A DNA stretch of 42,345 nt from Gammaproteobacteria bacterium (GTDB lineage Bacteria > Pseudomonadota > Gammaproteobacteria > Chromatiales > Chromatiaceae), in contig SACH01000022.1 of the NCBI GenBank assembly GCA_009928645.1, forward strand, positions 1 to 42,345, given 5' to 3'. The position numbers were made by a program, and so were the translations under genes. This document shows positions 37,625-42,345 of the stretch, one piece after another (position 1 is the stretch's first letter; each line of letters starts with the position of its first letter). Under the pieces are notes generated by a model. It saw nothing but the letters and a program-made list of their open reading frames with translations, had not been told where the DNA came from and searched no databases.

Positions 37625-38992
37625 ATGGAATCAGCACCTGTCGCAGCCCCTCGCAACCCAGCGGAACCCGCCCCAGCCGCCTCCGGGGACCCGCCGGTGA
37701 CCTCGGCGTCAGACATCACGGCGGCGGGCGCGGAAGAGCGCCAGGCGTCCGTCCACCTTGCCCTGGAGGCCCTGGCCAGCAAGCTGCGGGACACCGAGGT
37801 CGCACTGATCGGCCGGATCGCCGATGTCGATGACGACCGCCGCCGGACCGGTATCGAGGTCAGACGCGCCCTGGATGCCCAGCGGGATGAGTTCGACCGC
37901 GAGTTGCGGCGTCGTGGCCTGGCCGCGACCCTGTTCGTCCTCCTCGCCCTGCTGCTGGCGGTCGGCGCCGCGGTCTTGAGCTATTACCTGGTCGATGCCA
38001 ACAAAGCGGAGATCAGCGGCCAATTGAGTGGCATCCAGGAGGCGGTCGCCCGTCTGTCGGAAATCGATACCGCGCCACTCGATAAGCGGCTGGGACAACT
38101 GGACGAGGCGGTGACCCGCCTGTCCGGGGATCTGGAGAAAAAGGTCGAAAAGGTTGAGGCCCGCCAGTCCGGGGTCAACGATCTCGTCACTCGGCTCCAG
38201 GGGCTGGAGGAGACCCTGGCCAGCAAATCCGAACCGGCGGCGGAACCCGAGGTGCTGAGCGATGAGTTCAAGGCGCTGGAGACCGCTGGCGCGGATTTGG
38301 CCAAGAAGGTGGAAGACCTCCAGAAGGCCCAGGATCGGCTGGGCAAAGACATGCTGCTGCTGCGCGATAGCCTGGCCAATATCCTGGCCTCCGCCAATCT
38401 GCCCCTGGAGCGGCAGTCCTTCGCCCCCGAGGAGTCCCGCCCCGAACAGGGTGAGACCAAACCCGCCGAGGCCGCTCCCCAAGAGTCTGGTAGCCCTGCT
38501 GCCCAAGCCACCGCTCCGGGCGCCAAGGAGTCCGGAAACCAGCCCCCCCCCGCTGCCACCCCGGCCACCCCTGGCGGCCAAACCCAAGGTCAGCCGCCGA
38601 CCGCCGCTGACAGCCCTCCTGCTGGCTCCTCCGCCGCGTCTGGCCTCGCCGTCATTCGCGACGCTCGGGCCCCGACGGCGTCAGGTTCAGACCCGGGCGA
38701 AAGCGATGTGGTACTGACGGAGCCCCAGCAGGCCCTGCAACTCATCAGCTTCCGTGACCTGGAGGCCGTCCGGCGCTTCGCCCAGCGACCTGACCTACCG
38801 TCGCGGGTCTATTTCCGGACCGAGAGCCGGGGCGGTCGGCCCTGGTATGCGGTTTTCTTCGGTCTCTACCCGGATGCCACTGCCGCCGCTGCCGCCAAGG
38901 CCGCCTTGCCGGCGGAGCTTGCCGCCCTCCAGCCGCTCGTCCGCCCCCTTAAGGCCGCCGACCGGCTCCAGTTCTTGGACCGCGCCCCATGA
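37625..38992 (+). CDS. SPOR-domain-containing single-pass membrane protein
   Basis: A 455-residue bitopic inner-membrane protein. Residues 1-98 are cytoplasmic, Ala/Pro-rich then helical. One membrane segment lies at 99-121 (LAATLFVLLALLLAVGAAV...). A periplasmic coiled coil follows (about 125-270, with LEKKVEKVEARQ and DLAKKVEDLQKAQDRLGKD), then a Pro/Ala/Gln-rich linker (about 272-365) and a C-terminal SPOR-like domain (about 370-452; QLISFRDLEAVRRFAQRP, then YAVFFGLYPDATAAAAAKAALP). SPOR domains bind denuded septal peptidoglycan, so a division-site role is inferred. Its last codons overlap ygbA by 4 nt (ATGA). Confidence 0.85.
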   Translation: MESAPVAAPRNPAEPAPAASGDPPVTSASDITAAGAEERQASVHLALEALASKLRDTEVALIGRIADVDDDRRRTGIEVRRALDAQRDEFDRELRRRGLAATLFVLLALLLAVGAAVLSYYLVDANKAEISGQLSGIQEAVARLSEIDTAPLDKRLGQLDEAVTRLSGDLEKKVEKVEARQSGVNDLVTRLQGLEETLASKSEPAAEPEVLSDEFKALETAGADLAKKVEDLQKAQDRLGKDMLLLRDSLANILASANLPLERQSFAPEESRPEQGETKPAEAAPQESGSPAAQATAPGAKESGNQPPPAATPATPGGQTQGQPPTAADSPPAGSSAASGLAVIRDARAPTASGSDPGESDVVLTEPQQALQLISFRDLEAVRRFAQRPDLPSRVYFRTESRGGRPWYAVFFGLYPDATAAAAAKAALPAELAALQPLVRPLKAADRLQFLDRAP

Positions 38993-39408
38993 AGGCCGTG
39001 GTCGCCCGCCCCCCCTCAGGCAAGCGCCTGGCCCGGGAACGGCGGACCATGGCGGCGATGATGGCCATCTACTGCCGGGATCACCACGGCCAGCGGGGGA
39101 AGATCTGCGACGATTGCGTCCAACTGCTCAGCTACGCCGACCAGCGCCTGGCTAACTGCCCCTTTGGCGAGGACAAACCGGCCTGTAACCATTGCCAGGT
39201 CCATTGTTACAGCGCCACCCAGCGGGAGCGGGTCAGGGTGGTGATGCGCTATGCCGGGCCGCGCATGTTGTGGCGTCATCCCCTCCTCAGCCTCTACCAT
39301 CTCCTCGATAAGCGTCGGGAGGCCCCTGACCTGGCCGCCGTCAAGCAGGTCCGTAAGGTGGCTAACCCCCGGTCGGAGGCACCACTCCGACGTTCGGACG
39401 CCCCATGA
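38989..39408 (+). CDS. ygbA: Nitrous oxide-stimulated promoter family protein YgbA
   Basis: A 139-residue cytosolic protein of the YgbA family. The conserved pattern IYCRDHHG (27-34), CDDC (40-43), LANCPFGEDKPAC (54-66), HCQVHCY (68-74) and RVVMRYAGPRMLWRHP (83-98) is complete, with seven Cys that probably bind a metal. In enterobacteria ygbA is induced by nitric oxide through NsrR. The start codon overlaps the SPOR gene stop (ATGA), so translation is likely coupled here. I see no NsrR site, since the gene lies inside an operon. The C-terminal 25 residues are variable. Confidence 0.93.
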   Translation: MKAVVARPPSGKRLARERRTMAAMMAIYCRDHHGQRGKICDDCVQLLSYADQRLANCPFGEDKPACNHCQVHCYSATQRERVRVVMRYAGPRMLWRHPLLSLYHLLDKRREAPDLAAVKQVRKVANPRSEAPLRRSDAP

Positions 39409-39558
39409 CCTCCTGACGCACCTCCAGCCGCCCCCAACCCGCCCTTGCTCGACCTAAACTGACAGGCTTTGGGTAAACTTGCCGGCAGACCTGAACAGCC
39501 GCTCCTACCGACCCACAGCGCTGACTTTCTTTCACCCTGACCGCCGGAACCGTCACCC

Positions 39559-39789
39559 ATGCTTTGTTGGGGCCGCCAGCTTTTCATCGCCATCGTCATC
39601 CTCCTGGGCATCAGCCAGATGATCGCCGCTTGCGGGCAGAAAGGCCCGCTCTACCTGCCGGACGATCAGGCCGCTCAACCAGCAGGGGGTAAAACCGCCG
39701 CCACGGACCAGGGCAGATCCGAGCCGGCGGCACCGCCCGCGCCGCCCGAAATCCCCGGCCCTGAACCCCTGCCACCCCCGATCCGCTAG
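39559..39789 (+). CDS. lptM: LPS translocon maturation chaperone LptM-like lipoprotein
   Basis: A 76-residue lipoprotein. The signal segment (LFIAIVILLGISQ) ends in the lipobox IAAC with Cys25, directly followed by the family signature GQKGPLYLP (26-34). The rest is a Pro/Ala-rich disordered tail. LptM (formerly YifL) helps LptD reach its native disulfide pattern in the outer membrane. The position just upstream of lysA (55 nt) is the usual one for this gene in gammaproteobacteria, which supports the call. Confidence 0.93.
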   Translation: MLCWGRQLFIAIVILLGISQMIAACGQKGPLYLPDDQAAQPAGGKTAATDQGRSEPAAPPAPPEIPGPEPLPPPIR

Positions 39790-39844
39790 CACGAAAGTCA
39801 CGGCACAGCCACGCGATTAACCGCGACCGCCAGGAATCCCGCCC

Positions 39845-41092
39845 ATGGACCACTTTCAGTATCAGGAACACCGTCTCTTCGCCGAGGAGGTGCCGGTCGC
39901 CAATATCGCCGAGCGTTTTGGCACCCCCTGCTACGTTTACTCCCGCGCCACCCTGGAGCGCCACTGGCGAGCCTTCGATACCGCTTTCGGCCACCATCCC
40001 CACCTCATCTGCTTCGCCGTCAAGGCCAATTCCAACCTGGCGGTGCTCAACGTCCTGGCCCGCCTAGGCTCGGGCTTCGACATCGTCTCCGTCGGTGAGC
40101 TGGAGCGGGTGCTGGCGGCGGGAGGTGACCCGGCCAAGGTCATCTTCTCCGGCGTCGGCAAGCGCGCCGACGAAATGCGCCGCGCCCTGGAGGTCGGCAT
40201 CCGCTGCTTTAATCTGGAGTCGGAGGCCGAGTTGGTACGCCTGGAAGGGGTCGCCGCCGCCCTGGGCGTCGTGGCCCCGATATCGATCCGCGTCAATCCG
40301 AACGTGGACGCCGGCACCCATCCCTACATCTCCACCGGCCTGCGCGAGAACAAGTTCGGCATCGACATCCACGCCGCCGATCGGGTCTACGAGCACGCCG
40401 CCGCCAGTCCCCACCTGCACGTCGCCGGTATCGACTGCCACATCGGCTCCCAGCTCACCGAGCTGTCGCCCTTCCTCGACGCCCTGGCGCGGGTCCTGGA
40501 GCTGGCCGACCGCCTGGAGCGTTTCGGCATCCCCATCCAGCACCTGGATCTGGGAGGCGGCCTGGGCATCCGCTATACCCATGAGACCCCGCCGGAGCCC
40601 GCCGATTACGCCCGCGCCCTGGACGACCTCCTGGAAGGCCGCCATTACGAGATTCTCCTGGAGCCGGGCCGGGCCATCGCCGGTAACGCCGGTATCCTCC
40701 TGACCCGGGTGGAATACCTCAAGGACACGGGCCTGAAGCGCTTCGCCATCCTCGATGCCGCCATGAACGACCTGGTGCGCCCCGCCCTGTACCAAGCGGT
40801 CCAGGACATAGTCCCCGCTGAGCGCGAGAAGGGCGGCGAGCGTGCCCTCTGGGATCTGGTCGGCCCGGTATGCGAGACCGGCGACTTCCTCGGCAAGGGC
40901 CGCGACCTGGCCCTGGCGCCGGGCGATCTGCTGGCCATCCGCGGTAGCGGCGCCTATGGCTTCACCATGAGTTCCAACTACAACAGCCGCCCCCGCGCCC
41001 CGGAGGTCATGGTCGACGGGCCCCAGGTACATCTGGTCCGGCCTCGGGAGACGGTAGCCAGCCTCTTCGCCGATGAGGCCTTGCTGCCATGA
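39845..41092 (+). CDS. lysA: Diaminopimelate decarboxylase LysA
   Basis: A PLP enzyme that converts meso-diaminopimelate to lysine. The 415 residues match the family. The PLP lysine is K60 in CFAVKANSN, the phosphate-binding Gly stretch is DLGGGLGIRY (235-244), EPGRAIAG lies at 273-280, and the active-site Cys343 is in GPVCETGDFLG from the other subunit. The terminal AYGFTMSSNYNSRPR is diagnostic. The ATG is at 39845. It is downstream of lptM; the commonly adjacent dapF is missing here and a methyltransferase gene follows instead. Confidence 0.98.
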   Translation: MDHFQYQEHRLFAEEVPVANIAERFGTPCYVYSRATLERHWRAFDTAFGHHPHLICFAVKANSNLAVLNVLARLGSGFDIVSVGELERVLAAGGDPAKVIFSGVGKRADEMRRALEVGIRCFNLESEAELVRLEGVAAALGVVAPISIRVNPNVDAGTHPYISTGLRENKFGIDIHAADRVYEHAAASPHLHVAGIDCHIGSQLTELSPFLDALARVLELADRLERFGIPIQHLDLGGGLGIRYTHETPPEPADYARALDDLLEGRHYEILLEPGRAIAGNAGILLTRVEYLKDTGLKRFAILDAAMNDLVRPALYQAVQDIVPAEREKGGERALWDLVGPVCETGDFLGKGRDLALAPGDLLAIRGSGAYGFTMSSNYNSRPRAPEVMVDGPQVHLVRPRETVASLFADEALLP

Positions 41093-41162
41093 CTAGCATT
41101 GGCCAGCGGCGCCACCCCACCTGGTACCCGCTATTTCCTTCTCGTCCCGGGCTATCAGGAAA

Positions 41163-41837
41163 ATGAAACGCCGCCCCTTGCCGCGTCGCGATCATGAAGA
41201 GGAACGGTTGCTGGCCCAGATCTGGGCCAACGCGGACCGCGCCGAGACTGATGCCCTCTTCCTGCGCCTGCTGCGGGAATTGCAGCCCGGGGAACTGGAG
41301 GGCAAGCAGGTACTGGCCCTGGGTGGCTGGCCAGGCCCGACCCCTATCGGTTTCCTTAAGGCCTGGCCCAAGGCGCGCTGTGACCTGGTCGATCCCTCGC
41401 CAGCCCGGCTGGAGACCCTCGCTCAGGCCCTGGAGGCCCTGCCGGGCGTCGCGCGTCGCTGCCGCCCCTTCACCGGGGGCCTCTCCTCCGCCAGCCTGCC
41501 CCAAGGGGCCTATGACCTGGTCCTTTCCCCGGGCCTGCTCCACCGCCTCGATGACCCCCTGGACCTGTGGTGCACTATCCAGCGGGTCGCCCGACCCGGC
41601 GTCCCGATCTTGGTCATGGACCTGATGCGCCCCCCCTCTCCCGGCTGGCTCGAATCCCTGGTCGCCACTTACGCCGCGGATGTCCCGGCCATCCTGCAAC
41701 AGGATTTCCGCGCCGCCCTCTGGGCCGCCTACGCGCCGGCGGAGATCCAGGAGCAACTAGACGCGGCTGGCATCCCCGACCTGGAGGTGATGGTGGTGAG
41801 CGACCGCCACCTGGCTGTCCGGCGCTTTTTCGCCTGA
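41163..41837 (+). CDS. Class I SAM-dependent methyltransferase, second
   Basis: A 224-residue cytosolic Rossmann-fold protein. The SAM motif region is KQVLALGGWPGPTPIGFL (about 48-65), followed by CDLVDPSPARLETL with the acidic motif-II Asp, and by AYDLVLSPGLLHRLDDPLDLW, which is the methyltransferase strand-4 pattern with the typical LHRLDDP loop. The glycine motif is degenerate (ALGGWPGPT). The substrate is unknown. It lies 70 nt downstream of lysA on the same strand and may be co-transcribed. It shows no close similarity to the methyltransferase at the left end of the window. Confidence 0.82.
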   Translation: MKRRPLPRRDHEEERLLAQIWANADRAETDALFLRLLRELQPGELEGKQVLALGGWPGPTPIGFLKAWPKARCDLVDPSPARLETLAQALEALPGVARRCRPFTGGLSSASLPQGAYDLVLSPGLLHRLDDPLDLWCTIQRVARPGVPILVMDLMRPPSPGWLESLVATYAADVPAILQQDFRAALWAAYAPAEIQEQLDAAGIPDLEVMVVSDRHLAVRRFFA

Positions 41838-41922
41838 AAGCCAGCTGCCCACTACCCGGCGGTTTTCAACAGCACCGCCATCTGACCCGCAGCGCGGCCG
41901 AGAAGCCGCACGAATTGCTGGC

Positions 41923-41950
41923 TTGTCAGCCTTCCGCTCACCGATATAAT
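41923..41950 (+). promoter_or_regulatory. Sigma70-type promoter of the FmdB-like gene
   Basis: TTGTCA (41923-41928), a 16-nt spacer and a consensus TATAAT (41945-41950), 40 nt upstream of the ATG at 41990. The best promoter match in the window. Confidence 0.75.
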
Positions 41951-41989
41951 TGGAATATCAGCCATTCCTCATATTCCAAGGAGTACTCC
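41951..41989 (+). promoter_or_regulatory. Structured leader or operator between the -10 box and the FmdB-like start
   Basis: A perfect inverted repeat TGGAATAT (41951-41958) / ATATTCCA (41971-41978) begins directly after the -10. Within it GGAAT (41952-41956) can instead pair with ATTCC (41964-41968). The Shine-Dalgarno AAGGAG (41978-41983) abuts the 3' arm and is part of a 10-bp palindrome GGAGTACTCC (41980-41989) that touches the ATG. It could be a repressor site, an mRNA hairpin, or both. Confidence 0.5.
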
Positions 41990-42250
41990 ATGCCTACTTA
42001 CGATTATCGTTGTGACGTCAATGGCCGGATGGTCGAGGTCAGCCACCGCATGAGCGAGACCATCGCCAACTGGGGTGATCTCTGCGCCCGGGCCGGGGTC
42101 GAACCCGGGGAGACGCCGGCGGACACCCCGGTCCATCGCCTCGCCACCGGCGGCAATCTCATCTCCAAGAGCAGTCTGGGCAGCGGCACGGCCCCCGCCC
42201 CCGCCTGCGGCACTGGCGGCTGCTGCCCCTCGGGGATGTGCGGCTTCTAA
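41990..42250 (+). CDS. FmdB-like zinc-ribbon protein
   Basis: An 86-residue protein starting MPTYDYRCDVNGRMVEVSHRM (in blocks PTYDYRC and EVSHRM), which is the FmdB/zinc-ribbon family start, but the second Cys of the usual CxxC is replaced (CDVNG). Cys32 in WGDLCARAG is followed by the conserved EPGETPADTPVHRL, and the tail ends in a Cys-rich ACGTGGCCPSGMCGF (72-86). Six Cys in total (8, 32, 73, 78, 79, 84) suggest metal or iron-sulfur binding. FmdB relatives were named from a formamidase operon regulator; the function of this branch is unknown. The ATG at 41990 has AAGGAG 6 nt upstream and its own promoter. The last 95 nt of the window (42251-42345) are AT-rich, with no gene visible. Confidence 0.85.
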   Translation: MPTYDYRCDVNGRMVEVSHRMSETIANWGDLCARAGVEPGETPADTPVHRLATGGNLISKSSLGSGTAPAPACGTGGCCPSGMCGF

Positions 42251-42345
42251 TACTACTTTGTCACCTTTGTGTAGAGTATTGATTTTAATGTATTATTCTG
42301 GGTTGTTGTTGGCGCCCTTATGATGTGATACTAACAGGCAAGAGC

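Overview
This 42.3 kb window is a GC-rich bacterial chromosome segment, densely packed on both strands and made mostly of housekeeping genes. Gene content and order (rplU-rpmA-obgE divergent from ispB, tamA-tamB, lptM-lysA, a UUG-started rpsT, ettA, creA, ygbA, hemF, a Mg-type hemB) point to a gammaproteobacterium. The base composition and several family variants suggest Chromatiales or purple-sulfur-bacterium relatives, but no photosynthesis or sulfur-oxidation gene is present, so that placement is inference.

Layout. 0-6 kb: a SAM methyltransferase, mobB on the minus strand with a (GACCAR)n-type low-complexity insert, ettA, an intergenic inverted-repeat element, a DUF815 AAA+ ATPase and a zinc-ribbon protein of unknown function. 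6-11.7 kb: an accessory cassette of two consecutive Tat-exported lipoproteins. The first is a YtcJ-type amidohydrolase. The second is an 887-residue protein, clearly AT-richer than its surroundings, whose N-terminal third resembles the MACPF/CDC pore-forming fold. A TetR regulator lies convergently beyond it, and similar GC-rich repeats lie at both ends of the cassette. 11.9-19.5 kb: an EEP-fold phosphodiesterase, a SEC-C protein, hemB-aroE, a His-rich thioredoxin, hemF with a cupin gene, and rpsT with its own promoter and terminator. 19.9-27.8 kb: PPK2 polyphosphate kinase with a small coiled-coil partner, then the outer-membrane translocation pair tamA-tamB. 28-32.4 kb: tRNA-Pro(CGG), ispB, and divergently rplU, rpmA, obgE and proB. 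32.5-36.6 kb: minus-strand creA, then an operon of a cysteine-rich secreted protein, a small domain protein and a protoporphyrinogen-oxidase-like flavoprotein. 37-42.3 kb: a DUF1840 protein, a SPOR-domain membrane protein overlapping ygbA, lptM-lysA, a second methyltransferase and an FmdB-like zinc-ribbon gene with a structured leader.

Functional themes: tetrapyrrole synthesis (hemB, hemF, PPO-like oxidase), envelope biogenesis (tamAB, lptM, SPOR protein), ribosome and translation (ettA, rpsT, rplU, rpmA, obgE), and amino-acid synthesis (aroE, proB, lysA). Several conserved proteins (MobB, TamA, TamB, the SEC-C protein) carry family-atypical low-complexity inserts, which looks like a habit of this genome. 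The most interesting candidate for something new is the 6.1-11.7 kb cassette: a lipid-anchored, Tat-exported, MACPF-like protein paired with a periplasmic or surface amidohydrolase that carries nearly the same export leader.
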